From: Phycisphaerales bacterium
GTDB taxonomy: Bacteria; Planctomycetota; Phycisphaerae; Phycisphaerales; UBA1924
Direction of reading: 5' to 3'
DNA length: 64,000 nucleotides
Assembly: GCA_020849615.1 (NCBI GenBank)
Contig: JADLFW010000013.1
Coordinates: 238,566-302,565, forward strand
Both the position numbers and the translations under genes were made by a program. Positions 17,220-26,700 of the stretch are shown here, in pieces (within the stretch, counting starts at the first letter, position 1; each line of letters begins with the position of its first letter). The notes below the pieces were generated by a model that ran no database searches, was not told where the DNA came from, and saw only the letters and a program-made list of their open reading frames with translations.

Positions 17220-17858
17220 ATGAACAGGCATGCGATACTGGGGCTGGTCGCGCTGCTGTTGTTTCCGTTCTTGCTGGTGGCGGGGTGTGATTCGGAGGCG
17301 GCGGAGGTCGTGGCGACTGACAAGGCGTACGACCGGGCGATCGACAGCCAGAACGGGGCGGCGGCGGTCGAGTTCTTGTCGAAGGACTCGGTGGCGTTCC
17401 TCGATCGGATGGTCGAGACCGCGAGAGTCGAATGGAAGGATCAACTCAAGGCCCGGCCGTTCCACGAACGGTACGAGATCCTCCGGGCCCGGCTGCTGTA
17501 CAAGCCCGCCGAACTCAAGCAGGCCAACGGACGGTCGTATTACACGCGGCTGGTGGACGAGGGCTGGGTGTGGAGCACCTCCGAGGCCCGGCGCACGAAG
17601 GTCGCGGTGGCCAACTCCAAGGCGCGGGCCACGATCACGTACAAGTATCGGGGGGATCGCGAGACATTCCGGGGGTACTGGGTGTTCGAGGATGGGAAGT
17701 GGAAAGAGGATCTGGTCTTGGATGGGGGTGAGATCGACCAGTTCGCGCGGGAGCAGTCGGCCCGGGAGCGGATCAGCGAGGACCAGCTCCTGGTCCGGAT
17801 GCTCGAGGATGAGACCGAGCGGGATGTGCCCGACAGCATCTGGGAAGCACCGCGGTGA
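17220..17858 (+). CDS. Putative lipoprotein
   Basis: 212 aa. The signal peptide ends in a lipobox (FLLVAGC), so the mature protein is probably lipid-anchored. The body (AYDRAIDSQNGAAAVEFLS, KARATITYKYRGDRETFRGY, VFEDGKWKEDL) has an NTF2/DUF4878-like flavour but too little to assign. A GTG two codons upstream (17214) is an alternative start. No obvious operon partners. Confidence 0.65.
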   Translation: MNRHAILGLVALLLFPFLLVAGCDSEAAEVVATDKAYDRAIDSQNGAAAVEFLSKDSVAFLDRMVETARVEWKDQLKARPFHERYEILRARLLYKPAELKQANGRSYYTRLVDEGWVWSTSEARRTKVAVANSKARATITYKYRGDRETFRGYWVFEDGKWKEDLVLDGGEIDQFAREQSARERISEDQLLVRMLEDETERDVPDSIWEAPR

Positions 17859-18016
17859 TGGGCGCCCTTGGACGCCTGGGCTGGGCGGGGCTGGCCGCGG
17901 CCTGAGCGCAGCGAGGATCCGCGACAACCCGCGCATGAACACTGCGCTGGCCGACTAGACTTGAAGGGAGCGCTGCGCACCTTCCGTCGCGGCAGCCCCC
18001 CGGGGAGGTCGGCGCG

Positions 18017-18535
18017 ATGACCCGCGAGGCTCCGGTGCGGCTCGGCACGATCCGCGATGACCGCGGGCGGTCCGTGGCGTTGCTCGATCCCATGGCCGAC
18101 TGGGCCGCGGGCCGCCACGATCGCATCCGCAAGGAAGTGCTCGACTCGATCATCCGTGAACTGTCGGGGGGTCACCTCCCCAGCCGCCGCCTCATCGTGG
18201 GCGGTGCGATCGCGGTGGCCGGGATGATTCTGCTCGCCGCCGCCGCCATCGGCCTCGATATCTACCACGAGGGCGCCGCGGCGGCCGCCGACCTTCGCCG
18301 ATCGCTGTTCATTACCGTGCCCGCCGTGGTCCCCATGCTCATCGCGGCGATCGTTGTCCCCGTCCTCGCGGCCCGGCGCAAGCGACTCGCCGCGGCGCGG
18401 GATGCCCTGCTGCGGCACTCGACCTGTCCGCACTGCGGGTACGACCTGTCGGGTGCCCGCAGCGATGGCGGCGCCGCGGTGTGCCCGGAGTGCGGCTGCG
18501 CATGGCGGATCCCCGCGCGCCACATGTTATCCTGA
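18017..18535 (+). CDS. Membrane protein with C-terminal zinc ribbon
   Basis: 172 aa. Two transmembrane segments (about 60-80 and 97-118) are followed by CPHCGYDLSG...CPECGCAW, a CxxC...CxxC zinc ribbon. This arrangement is frequent and uncharacterised in planctomycetes. The stop is 4 bp before the next gene, so the two are probably co-transcribed. Confidence 0.7.
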   Translation: MTREAPVRLGTIRDDRGRSVALLDPMADWAAGRHDRIRKEVLDSIIRELSGGHLPSRRLIVGGAIAVAGMILLAAAAIGLDIYHEGAAAAADLRRSLFITVPAVVPMLIAAIVVPVLAARRKRLAAARDALLRHSTCPHCGYDLSGARSDGGAAVCPECGCAWRIPARHMLS

Positions 18536-18539
18536 GCCC

Positions 18540-19688
18540 ATGCGCTCCCTCATGCTCGCCGTGCTCTGCATCGTGCCGCCCGCCGCGATCGCGGATGAGA
18601 TGCTGGTTGACTCGCTGGCGGCGCTGCGGGCCGCGGCGAAGGCGGCCCGCGCGGGGGATCGGATTCTGCTGGCGCCGGGGGTGTACGAGGGGTCTGTGCA
18701 TATTGATGGACTGCGCGGAGAGGAGGCCCGGCCCGTCGTGATCGCGGGGGCGGATCGGGACAATCCGCCCGTGATCCGCGGCGGCGTCACGGCGCTGCAC
18801 CTATCGAGGCCCGGCTGGGTGATGGTGGAGGACCTGATCGTCGAGGGGGCATCGGGGAACGGGCTGAACATCGATGATGGGGGTGAACTGGAGAAGCCAG
18901 CGGAGGGAGTGGTGGTGCGGCGGGTGGTGGCGCGGGAGATCGGCCCGGAAGGCAACTGCGACGGGATCAAGCTGTCCGGGCTGGCGGGGTTTCGGATCGA
19001 GGCGTGCCGGATCGAGCAGTGGGGGAGCGGCGGATCGGGGATCGACATGGTGGGGTGCCGCGATGGGGTGATCGAGCGGTGCACGCTGGCGCACGGCGAC
19101 ACGGCCGGCGGCAGCGGGATCCAGATGAAGGGGGGATCGCGGGACATCGCGGTGCGATCGTGCCGGTTCGAGCACGCCGGGCGGCGGGCGATCAATATCG
19201 GCGGGAGCACGGGGCTGGCGTTCTTCAGGCCGAGGCCCGGCACATCCGAGGCGGCGGCGATCACGGTTGAGGGGTGCACGATCATCGGGTCGGAGGCGGC
19301 GGTGGCGTTCGTGGGTGTGGATGGGGCGGACGTGCGGTTCAACACGATCTACCACCCGCGGCGGTGGGTGATGCGGATCCTGCAGGAGACGCGCGGGCCC
19401 GGCTTTGTGCCGTGCCGCGGCGGGCGGTTCACGGACAACCTGGTGGTATTTGATATACCGGAGGCGCAGCAGCCCAACATCGGGGATGCGACGGATCCTG
19501 CATCGTTCGTGTTCGCGCGGAACGTGTGGTATTGCGACAGCGACCCGGCGCGGAGCGAGCCGCGGCTGCCGTCGGTGGAGGAGGGCGGGGTGTACGGGGT
19601 GGATCCGAAGCTGCGCGATGCGGAGCGGGGGGACCTGACGCCGGCGGAGGGCGGCGTGGGGGCCGGGGTGGGTGCGATGGGGCGGTAG
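18540..19688 (+). CDS. Secreted right-handed beta-helix protein
   Basis: 382 aa. Signal peptide to about residue 20 (AAIADEM). The chain has the turn pattern of parallel beta-helices: DRILLAPGVYEGSVHIDGL, then GVTALHLSRPGWVMVEDLIV, NGLNIDDG, CDGIKLSGLAGFRIEACRIE and so on, about ten coils. PL6/chondroitinase-B-like and related polysaccharide-active proteins share the start pattern. No catalytic Lys/Arg pair can be assigned with confidence. Likely an extracellular polysaccharide lyase-like or binding protein. Confidence 0.72.
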   Translation: MRSLMLAVLCIVPPAAIADEMLVDSLAALRAAAKAARAGDRILLAPGVYEGSVHIDGLRGEEARPVVIAGADRDNPPVIRGGVTALHLSRPGWVMVEDLIVEGASGNGLNIDDGGELEKPAEGVVVRRVVAREIGPEGNCDGIKLSGLAGFRIEACRIEQWGSGGSGIDMVGCRDGVIERCTLAHGDTAGGSGIQMKGGSRDIAVRSCRFEHAGRRAINIGGSTGLAFFRPRPGTSEAAAITVEGCTIIGSEAAVAFVGVDGADVRFNTIYHPRRWVMRILQETRGPGFVPCRGGRFTDNLVVFDIPEAQQPNIGDATDPASFVFARNVWYCDSDPARSEPRLPSVEEGGVYGVDPKLRDAERGDLTPAEGGVGAGVGAMGR

Positions 19689-19771
19689 GCGGATCGTGTG
19701 TCTGGCCCGGATGTGGTCGGGGGCGGGACGGGTTTCACGGTGGCTTCATGGCCCGGCGCGGATGGCGGGGC

Positions 19772-20278
19772 ATGCAGACCATCAACCGTGAGGTCGAGGG
19801 CGATGCCGAGAGGCTCGCCGAGATGATCAAGGACATCCGTGTTGCGATGTTCACGACGCGGCGGGCGGATGGCACGCTGCACACGCGGCCGATGTACACG
19901 CAGGTGACGCCGTTCTCGGGCGGGGTGCTGTGGTTCTTCACCAGCATCGCCGGGGAGAAGGCGGCGGAGATCGCGGCGTCGCCGGATGTGCTGATTACGT
20001 ACGACGGATCGGCGCAGAACCGGTACATCGCGGTGCGGGGGTACGCGGAGGTGGTGCGGGATGCGGGGATGGCGCGGGAGCTGTGGAGCGTGCACGCGAA
20101 GGCGTGGTGGCCCGGCGGCCCGGAGGATCCGGACCTGGCGCTGATCCGCGTGCGCGTGGAATCGGCGGAGTACTGGGATGGCCCGTCGAAGACGGGGTAC
20201 GCGCTGAGCCTGCTGAAGGCGGTGGTGACGGGGTCGCGGATAGATCCGGGCGGTGAGCACGGCGTCGTGCACGCGTAA
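19772..20278 (+). CDS. Pyridoxamine 5'-phosphate oxidase-fold (general stress protein 26-like) protein
   Basis: 168 aa. The split-barrel flavin-binding pattern is clear: IKDIRVAMFTTRRADGTLHT, RPMYTQ, LWFFTSIAGEKAAEIAASPD, and YIAVRGYAEVVRD. Such proteins bind FMN or F420; GSP26-type members have no proven substrate. An alternative start at 19748 would add MARRGWRG; neither has a strong ribosome binding site. Confidence 0.8.
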   Translation: MQTINREVEGDAERLAEMIKDIRVAMFTTRRADGTLHTRPMYTQVTPFSGGVLWFFTSIAGEKAAEIAASPDVLITYDGSAQNRYIAVRGYAEVVRDAGMARELWSVHAKAWWPGGPEDPDLALIRVRVESAEYWDGPSKTGYALSLLKAVVTGSRIDPGGEHGVVHA

Positions 20279-20340
20279 TGACGAATGGTGAAACACAACG
20301 CCCGGGGCGGGGTGCGGGCGGAAGAACGAAAGGGAGCGAC

Positions 20341-21540
20341 ATGAATCAGCGCGTATGGAAGCTTGCGATGGCGGCGGGGATGACGGGGGTCGTGGCGGGG
20401 ATGGCGGGCCTCACGGGGTGCGCGGATTGGCGCGGCGAGCGGGCCGATGCCGACCACCGCACGAGCGAGCAGCGGGCGCGCGATGAGAGGATGGCCCGCG
20501 CGGAAATGTCGGATGGCACGCGCCGCGCGGGCGGCGAAGCCGAGGGCGTGACGCGGGAGGATCCGTACGGCGGTTCGCCGGATGTGTTCGGGTCGGGCCC
20601 GTACTCGCCGGCCAACCGGGGCGCCGCGGTCACGCGGTACGACCGGCGCGGCATCGAGGCGCTGCGGCGTGAGACATCGTGGCAGTCGCCGGGCGGCGAC
20701 ATGTCGCCGGCTTCGGGACCGGGGCCGGGGATGGCTTCGGGAACCACAGTGTGGACTGAGCAGGCCCGGATGGCGGACCAGGCCCGGATGGCGGAGCAGG
20801 CCCGAGCGACAGAGCGGGCGCGAGTGACGGAGCAGGGGCGAGTGACGGAGCAGGCCCGCGCGAGCGAGCCGGCGCGTGCGACCGACCAACCCCGGATGAC
20901 GAAGGATGCGGCGCTGGTGGGGGTGTCGCCCGACTCGCGGATCCTGTCGATCCTGCACGCCAAGAACATCGAGGAGGTCGAGATGGGCCGGCTGGCCCGG
21001 GCGAAGGGGGCTTCCGCGGATGTGCGGCGGTTCGGGGAGGAGCTGGAGAAGGATCACGGCGAGAATTACCGGCAGGTGCAGAGCCTGGCGAAGTCGCGCG
21101 AAATCATGCTGATGGATGCCGAGCAGATGAAGCAGCTCGAGAAGGGCGATCCGCGCAGCGCGGATGGGTACATGAGCACGCACGAGTACAACCAGCGTGC
21201 CGAACCGGATGCGAAGGCCAAGGACACGCTCGAGAATCCCTCGAAGGACATGAAGCACGATGCCGAGGCGAAGGATTGGAAGAACCCGGATGCCCCGCGG
21301 GATGCGTCGGACAACGATGGGATGAAGAAGGATCCGATGGCCGAGCTGAAGGCGCTGTCGGGCTCCGAGTTCGACCGTGCGTTCGCCGACAAGATGCTGA
21401 AGGGGCACCGCGAGCTGATCAGGAAGGTTGAGAAGTGCCGCCAGGACGTGAGCCCCGAGGTGGGGCAGTTCCTGGAGCGGACGCTGACCACGCTGCGGGA
21501 GCACGAGCAGACCGCGGAACGACTGGCGGCTGCGCGGTAA
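20341..21540 (+). CDS. DUF4142 lipoprotein with hexapeptide repeat linker
   Basis: 399 aa. GGGAG lies before the ATG. The signal peptide ends in a lipobox (AGLTGC). Residues ~130-180 are a run of six-residue repeats of EQARMA/EQARVT type, visible as an 18-bp DNA repeat (about 20755-20890). Two DUF4142 halves follow: ILHAKNIEEVEMGRLARAKG with VRRFGEELEKDHGENYRQVQ, then after a Lys/Asp-rich insert FDRAFADKMLKGHRELIRKV with HEQTAERLAA. DUF4142 is a ferritin-like helical family. The insert splitting the domain is unusual. Confidence 0.8.
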   Translation: MNQRVWKLAMAAGMTGVVAGMAGLTGCADWRGERADADHRTSEQRARDERMARAEMSDGTRRAGGEAEGVTREDPYGGSPDVFGSGPYSPANRGAAVTRYDRRGIEALRRETSWQSPGGDMSPASGPGPGMASGTTVWTEQARMADQARMAEQARATERARVTEQGRVTEQARASEPARATDQPRMTKDAALVGVSPDSRILSILHAKNIEEVEMGRLARAKGASADVRRFGEELEKDHGENYRQVQSLAKSREIMLMDAEQMKQLEKGDPRSADGYMSTHEYNQRAEPDAKAKDTLENPSKDMKHDAEAKDWKNPDAPRDASDNDGMKKDPMAELKALSGSEFDRAFADKMLKGHRELIRKVEKCRQDVSPEVGQFLERTLTTLREHEQTAERLAAAR

Positions 21541-21573
21541 GGCGCGGGCCTGATCGATGGGGATGTTGAACAT

Positions 21574-21612
21574 GGCCCGCCTGGCATGTGCATGCCGGGC
21601 GGGCCGTTCTTC
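21574..21612 (+). terminator. Terminator with 15-bp stem
   Basis: GGCCCGCCTGGCATG, loop TG, CATGCCGGGCGGGCC, one T-G wobble, then GTTCTTCT. It follows the DUF4142 gene. Confidence 0.8.
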
Positions 21613-21774
21613 TGCGCGGGCTGCCGGGCTGGCGCGGCCTGAGCGCCGGGGTCAAGGCGGCCCGGCAGCGAGTGAGGCGGGTTTCACGCGGATTTCACTC
21701 GGGGGTTCGCGGAGTCAGCGCAAGGGTTGATGCGGGGCCCGGCGATTCGCGGCCTCGCGCACGGAGGAAGACTC

Positions 21775-21987
21775 ATGCAGAAGGTCATCGGGCTTGTGCT
21801 GATCGCGGTGGGCGTGGTGCTGCTGGTGCTGGGCATCAGCGCGGCCGATTCGCTCTCATCGGACATCTCGCGGTTCTTCACCGGGGAGCCGACCGACCGG
21901 GCGATCTGGCTTTTGATCGGAGGGGTTGCGGCGATCGTGGGGGGCGGGGTGCTGGCCGCGCTGCCGGGCCGGGCCCTGAAAACCTGA
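21775..21987 (+). CDS. DUF3185 small membrane protein
   Basis: 70 aa. GGAGGAAG precedes the ATG. IGLVLIAVGVVLLVLGI, DSLSSDISRFFTGEPTDRAI and WLLIGGVAAIVGGGVLA match the DUF3185 family (two membrane helices with a conserved SRFFTG-PTD loop). Function unknown. Confidence 0.88.
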   Translation: MQKVIGLVLIAVGVVLLVLGISAADSLSSDISRFFTGEPTDRAIWLLIGGVAAIVGGGVLAALPGRALKT

Positions 21988-22092
21988 TACTTCCCGGTCA
22001 CCCGCCGCGGTGGATTCGCATCCGAACGGATGGCACGGGCCCCGAGGGGTGTCTATGTTTTGCCACTCGTCCGGGGCCCATAGGAGTCCGAG

Positions 22093-22593
22093 ATGCGTTG
22101 CATGTTGATGGTGGCGGTGGGCGGGCTGCTGGCGGCCCCGGCGGCCCGGGCCGACGTCGCGACGTTTTACTTTGCGCAGGTCGGCCAATCCTACTCGGCG
22201 TTCATGCCCTCGGATGATCCGCTGGTGGGGCAGGAAGTCGTGCTGGCCCGGATCTATCTGGATGTGGAGTCGTTCCCCGGCTCCGATGCGGCGAACTTCT
22301 TCACGGATATCTCGTTCCCGATCGAGCCGGCGCCGGGCGGAACGAGCGCGCTGGCGCTGACGGGCGCTGACCTGGGCTGGTCGGGCTCGGGCACGTTCAA
22401 CTACTTCATCGAGACGACGGAGTTCAACGGCGTGTTCATCCCGCGGCGCTACGGGGCCGAGACACCCGGCTTCGAGTTCGACGGCCTCATCCTGGACGGC
22501 TCGCGCATCGAGTTCATCACGGTGCCGGGCCCGTCTGGGCTGGCCGCGGCGGGGATCGCCGGGCTGGTGGCCGCGCGGCGGCGCCGGGCCTGA
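22093..22593 (+). CDS. Secreted protein with PEP-CTERM-like tail
   Basis: 166 aa. Signal peptide to about residue 21 (AARADVA). The mature ~120 residues are beta-rich and not recognised. The C-terminus VPGPSGLAAAGIAGLVAA then RRRR is the PEP-CTERM pattern with a proline-glycine variant of the sorting motif. AGGAG lies upstream. Convergent with the next gene (12 bp between stops). Confidence 0.75.
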   Translation: MRCMLMVAVGGLLAAPAARADVATFYFAQVGQSYSAFMPSDDPLVGQEVVLARIYLDVESFPGSDAANFFTDISFPIEPAPGGTSALALTGADLGWSGSGTFNYFIETTEFNGVFIPRRYGAETPGFEFDGLILDGSRIEFITVPGPSGLAAAGIAGLVAARRRRA

Positions 22594-22605
22594 GCCCTGC
22601 GCTGA

Positions 22606-23937
22606 TCAGCAGCCCAGCTCGTAGAGGTTGAGGAACTCGAGGTAATCGCCGAAGTCGATGCGGGAGTCGCCCGTGAAATCGACCCGGGCGTCGGCCGTTT
22701 CGTAGTAGTTGAGGAAGAGGAGGTAATCGGCGAAGTCGGTGAGCCCGTCTTCGGTCAGGTCGCCCTCGCAGAGCGTGGGGAGCGTGACGACGAAGGAGAC
22801 GAGCGCGCTGCTGCCGGCGACCTCGCCGCATCCGGCGAGCGTCTTGCCGTCATCGGAGATCCCCGAGATCCAGCAGGGCTCGACGCCCTGGAGGTCCGTG
22901 CCGCGTTCGGCGAGGTAAGTGCTGAGGCGGTAGGCGCGGCCGTGGATCCAGAGGGCGGCGACGTTGTTGTTGATGGCGAGGGTGTCGAGGCCGAGGATCT
23001 GGGTGTACGCCGCGCCGCCGGCGACGGCGCCGTCGCCGGAGATCGCCAGCACCCGGGCCGAGGTCAGCGCGGGGGCGAGCAGGGGCAGGTCGGTGCGCAC
23101 GCCGTCCCGCCACACGCACGGGCGGGCCCCGGTGTTGTAGACGAGGGCTTCCTGGGCGAGGTGACCGCCGATGACGGCGCCGTCGCGCGAGATACACTCG
23201 GCCCGGGAGTGACGGAAGTTGCCGGACGTCGGCGTGGCGAGGGAGACGAACCCGTCGGCGGCGGTCCAGCGGAGGGCGAGGCGGAACTCCCCGGCGGTGG
23301 CGGATCCGACCATGATGAGTCCATCGCCGCTGATGGCGTTGCCGGCGATGAGCGCGGAGGCGTACGAGGAAGGCCCGGCCGGGCTTATCTGGGTGGTGGC
23401 GCTGTCCGCGAGGCGCCACAGTTCGCCGGGCGAGAGGGTCGGCATCAGGAGCTGCGCGAAGCCGCCGGCGACGGAGCCGTCGCTGGAGACGCCGCCCCAG
23501 CAGCCGCGCCGGATGGGCTGCCCGGCGTCGTCGAGCGGGGAAAGGACTGTCGGCGTGCCGGAGAGCACCCCGCGCCAGACGGCCGGCGTGCCCGAGCCGA
23601 TCGCGCCCGAGAGGTACTGGTTGGTCATGCCCGCGATGGTGTCGCCGGTGTACGACAGGGCGACGGGTCGGCCCCAGCCGAAACCGCCCTCGCGGGGGAG
23701 TTCGGTGCGGACCCACTCGCCATCCACCTTGCGCCAAATGAACGGGCGCTCCCACATCAGGGGCACCTGGCTGCCGGCGATGACGAGGCCATCGCCGGAA
23801 ATGCCGCGGGCCACGACGTAGCTGCCCGGATTCGGCCCGACGGAGGGGAGCAGCTCGAAGCCGGGCCCGGCGTGGGCGGCAGCGATGGTGAGCGACGCGG
23901 CGGCGCCGATCGCGATCAAGATAGCGCGGCGGGGCAT
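22606..23937 (-). CDS. Secreted HAF-repeat protein with C-terminal dockerin-like module
   Basis: 443 aa. CAGGAG before the ATG. Signal peptide to about residue 23 (AAHAGPG). The body has HAF-type repeats (RGISGDGLVIAGSQVPLMWE, SGDGLIMVGSATAGEFRLAL, ISRDGAVIGGHLAQEALV, ISGDGAVAGGAAYTQ, ISDDGKTLAGCGE), which form a beta-propeller-like domain. The last ~50 residues carry two dockerin-like Ca2+ loops: GDLTEDGLTDFADYLLFLNY and GDSRIDFGDYLEFLNLYELG. Planctomycetes use such modules on surface or secreted proteins; the partner cohesin is not in this window. Confidence 0.8.
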   Translation of the reverse strand: MPRRAILIAIGAAASLTIAAAHAGPGFELLPSVGPNPGSYVVARGISGDGLVIAGSQVPLMWERPFIWRKVDGEWVRTELPREGGFGWGRPVALSYTGDTIAGMTNQYLSGAIGSGTPAVWRGVLSGTPTVLSPLDDAGQPIRRGCWGGVSSDGSVAGGFAQLLMPTLSPGELWRLADSATTQISPAGPSSYASALIAGNAISGDGLIMVGSATAGEFRLALRWTAADGFVSLATPTSGNFRHSRAECISRDGAVIGGHLAQEALVYNTGARPCVWRDGVRTDLPLLAPALTSARVLAISGDGAVAGGAAYTQILGLDTLAINNNVAALWIHGRAYRLSTYLAERGTDLQGVEPCWISGISDDGKTLAGCGEVAGSSALVSFVVTLPTLCEGDLTEDGLTDFADYLLFLNYYETADARVDFTGDSRIDFGDYLEFLNLYELGC

Positions 23938-24071
23938 CGGATAGCTCCTGGGCTGGGCCCGGCAGAGCATACCGCACGGTCCGGTGAGAGCCAGTGAAAG
24001 TTGGCGAAGCCCGGGCGGGTTATCGGCCCGCGCGGGCTTGGGAAGGACCGGGCCGCTGGTATGCTGCGAAG

Positions 24072-25379
24072 ATGGGCGATTGCGCGGGGATGCGGGCGGG
24101 CATGTTGGGCTGCGCGGCGCTCTGCGCAGCCGTGCTGGCGGGGTGCGCGGTCGATCGTCCCGTGCTCACGCCTGGAGAGCTGGAGCTCCGCCGCGATGTG
24201 CGGCTGAACGACATCCAGCGGCACCGGCTGATCTCACGGGACCGGGTCGTGCGGCGGATGGCGCTCGAGCAGGAGGAGTTCGCGGCCGGGCGCGCGGGCC
24301 CGCCGGTGCTGGATGTGCTGGTGCTCTCGGGCGGGGGCGATTACGGGGCGTTTGGCGCGGGGTTTCTGGAGGGATGGGGAAAGATCGAGGACCCCGTGAA
24401 GCGCCGGCCCGACTTTGATGTGGTGACGGGCGTGAGCACGGGGGCGCTGATCGCGCCGTTCGCGTTCCTGGGGGATGAGACTTCGTATGAGCAGGTGGTG
24501 GACCTGTACAGCAATCCGAAGAAGGACTGGGTGACGCTGCGGGACCTGTTCTTCTTTCTGCCGGGACGGCAGTCGTTCCTGAGCGTGGATGGGCTGGAGC
24601 GGGACATCAAGAAGCAGTTCGGGATGGATGTGATCCGGCGCCTGGCGGAGGAGGAGGCCAAGGCCCGGACCTTGGCGATCGGGACGACGGACCTGGACCT
24701 GGGGATCATGCACCCGTGGGACCTGACGACCGAGGCGAAGAAGGTGGCGGTGACGGAGAACCCGGCGCGGTTCTACAAGGTGCTGATGGCATCCGCCGCG
24801 ATCCCCGCCGCGTTCCCGCCGGTGGTCATCGACGACACGCTCTACGTCGATGGAGGAACGACTTCGAACATCCTGTACGGCTCGGATCTGCGGGCCGAGG
24901 ATGCGCCGCTGTCACACTACCGGGCCGTGCACCCGGGCAGGGAGTTGCCCAAGTTCCGCATCTGGGTGATCATCAACAACCAGCTGGGCGGGGAGCCGCA
25001 GGTGGTGCAGCCGACGTGGCTGAGCATCACCGCGGCGAGCGTGTCGACCGCGATCCGCTCATCCACGATCGGCACGCTCAAGCAGCTGTACCTGCAGACC
25101 GAGCTGCAGAAGCGGGATGGCTACGACGTCGAGTTCCGGTACGTTTCGATCCCGGATGACTGGCGGCCGCCCAGGCCCGGCATTTTCCAGAAGGAAACGA
25201 TGGAATCTTTGTGTAAGCTGGGGGAGCGGCTGGGCCGGCGTACGGACTGCTGGCGATCGGACCTGGTGTCGCAGCCGAGCTTCCCGGGCGAGGAGGGGGA
25301 ACCGGAGCTCTTGAGCGAGGATTCGGCGTTCGAGGGGTCGAGGCCCGGCGCGGGCGAAGAAACAAGGAGTCGGCGATGA
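24072..25379 (+). CDS. Patatin-like phospholipase lipoprotein
   Basis: 435 aa. Lipobox VLAGC puts the lipidated Cys near residue 25. The patatin fold is complete: oxyanion loop VLSGGGDYGAFGAGF, nucleophile GVSTG (Ser122), and catalytic aspartate in YVDGG (Asp260). It should hydrolyse phospholipid or other acyl esters in the envelope. Start uncertain: ATG 24072 or 24090. Its stop overlaps the next gene's ATG (ATGA), so the two are translationally coupled. Confidence 0.88.
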   Translation: MGDCAGMRAGMLGCAALCAAVLAGCAVDRPVLTPGELELRRDVRLNDIQRHRLISRDRVVRRMALEQEEFAAGRAGPPVLDVLVLSGGGDYGAFGAGFLEGWGKIEDPVKRRPDFDVVTGVSTGALIAPFAFLGDETSYEQVVDLYSNPKKDWVTLRDLFFFLPGRQSFLSVDGLERDIKKQFGMDVIRRLAEEEAKARTLAIGTTDLDLGIMHPWDLTTEAKKVAVTENPARFYKVLMASAAIPAAFPPVVIDDTLYVDGGTTSNILYGSDLRAEDAPLSHYRAVHPGRELPKFRIWVIINNQLGGEPQVVQPTWLSITAASVSTAIRSSTIGTLKQLYLQTELQKRDGYDVEFRYVSIPDDWRPPRPGIFQKETMESLCKLGERLGRRTDCWRSDLVSQPSFPGEEGEPELLSEDSAFEGSRPGAGEETRSRR

Positions 25380-26659
25380 AGCGTGCGATGGTGGGCGTGG
25401 TCGGGCTGGTGGCGGTGGCGGGGACGGCGATGGCGGACGACACGGTGCGATTGGCGCCCGTGAACTCCGGCGCGATGAAGAAGATCGGGTACTACATGCC
25501 CAACCGGCTGGAGCTGTCGGACGACAAGCCGGCGACGCTGAAGAAGGTCCCCGACGGGCTGGAGGCCCCGCTGTATGGTGTGCTGCCGATCGCGGGGGCG
25601 CCCGGGCTGGTGTTCCACATCGTCGTCGATGAGCCGGCGGGCAAGCCTTCACGGCTGCTGGTGGACAGTAATGGGAACGGCGATCTGACGGATGACGATG
25701 CGGCGGAGTGGGGCGGCAAGCCGCAGGGCGCGGATTCCAAGTTCACCATGTACAACGGCACGGCGAAGGTCGACATCGGCGAGGCCGGCGCGCCGTTCGT
25801 CGCGGCCCTGGGTGTCTATCGCTTTGATCCCAGCGATCCTCAGCGGGCCCAGCTCAAGAACGTCCTGCTCTACTACCGCGACTACGCCCGCGAGGGGGAG
25901 GCGTCGATCGGCGGGAAGACCTACCGCGTGATGCTCGCCGATGAGGGCGCCGCCGGGGACTTCTCCAAGGCGGTGAAGAAGGTGTCCGCGGGGGGCGGCG
26001 AAGTCGCGGACGGGCCCGCGCCGCAGATCCTCATCGATGTCAACGGCAACGGGAAGTTCGACAACCGCGGTGAGAAGTTCGATGTCACCAAGCCGTTCAA
26101 CATCGCGGGCACGACCTACGAGATCGCCGGGCTGACGCGGTCGGGCGATGCGTTCACGATCGCGAAGTCGAGCCAGGCCGTCGCCGAGATCCCGACGCCT
26201 CCCGATCACGAGGTCGGCAAGACGATCCTCGCGTTCGAGGCGACGACGATGGACGGCAAGACGCTCAGGTTCCCCGGCGACTACAAGGGCAAGGTCGTCA
26301 TGCTCGACTTCTGGGCGACCTGGTGCGGCCCGTGCATGGCCGAGGTGCCGGGCCTGGTCAAGGTCTACGACGCCTACCACAGCAAGGGCTTCGAGGTGCT
26401 GGGCATCTCGCTCGACCAGCCCGATTCGGCCGACAAGGTGAAGAAGGTCAACACCGAGAAGGGCATGACCTGGACCCAGGTCTACGACGGCAAGGGATGG
26501 AAGGCGCAGGTCGCGCAGATGTACGCCATCGACTCGATCCCGGCGACGTTCCTGGTGGATGGGGACACGGGCGTGATCCTGGCCAAGGGCGGCCAGCTGC
26601 GCGGCGAGTCGCTGGAGAAGACGATCCAGGAGGCGCTGGCCAAAAAGGCAGGCAAGTAA
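25376..26659 (+). CDS. Secreted TlpA-like thioredoxin with N-terminal extension
   Basis: 427 aa. Signal peptide to residue 20 (TAMA|DD). Residues ~20-270 contain two EF-hand-like loops, DSNGNGDLTDDD (97-108) and DVNGNGKFDNRGE (221-233). The last ~150 residues are a TlpA/AhpC-type thioredoxin domain with FWATWCGPC (Cys317, Cys320) and the cis-proline region SIPATFLVDGD. It probably reduces disulfides in the periplasm. Coupled to the patatin lipoprotein upstream. Confidence 0.85.
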   Translation: MKRAMVGVVGLVAVAGTAMADDTVRLAPVNSGAMKKIGYYMPNRLELSDDKPATLKKVPDGLEAPLYGVLPIAGAPGLVFHIVVDEPAGKPSRLLVDSNGNGDLTDDDAAEWGGKPQGADSKFTMYNGTAKVDIGEAGAPFVAALGVYRFDPSDPQRAQLKNVLLYYRDYAREGEASIGGKTYRVMLADEGAAGDFSKAVKKVSAGGGEVADGPAPQILIDVNGNGKFDNRGEKFDVTKPFNIAGTTYEIAGLTRSGDAFTIAKSSQAVAEIPTPPDHEVGKTILAFEATTMDGKTLRFPGDYKGKVVMLDFWATWCGPCMAEVPGLVKVYDAYHSKGFEVLGISLDQPDSADKVKKVNTEKGMTWTQVYDGKGWKAQVAQMYAIDSIPATFLVDGDTGVILAKGGQLRGESLEKTIQEALAKKAGK

Positions 26660-26700
26660 GGCGGGGAAGTAGGCCCGACGGCTTCGCGCTGCGCCCGGCT

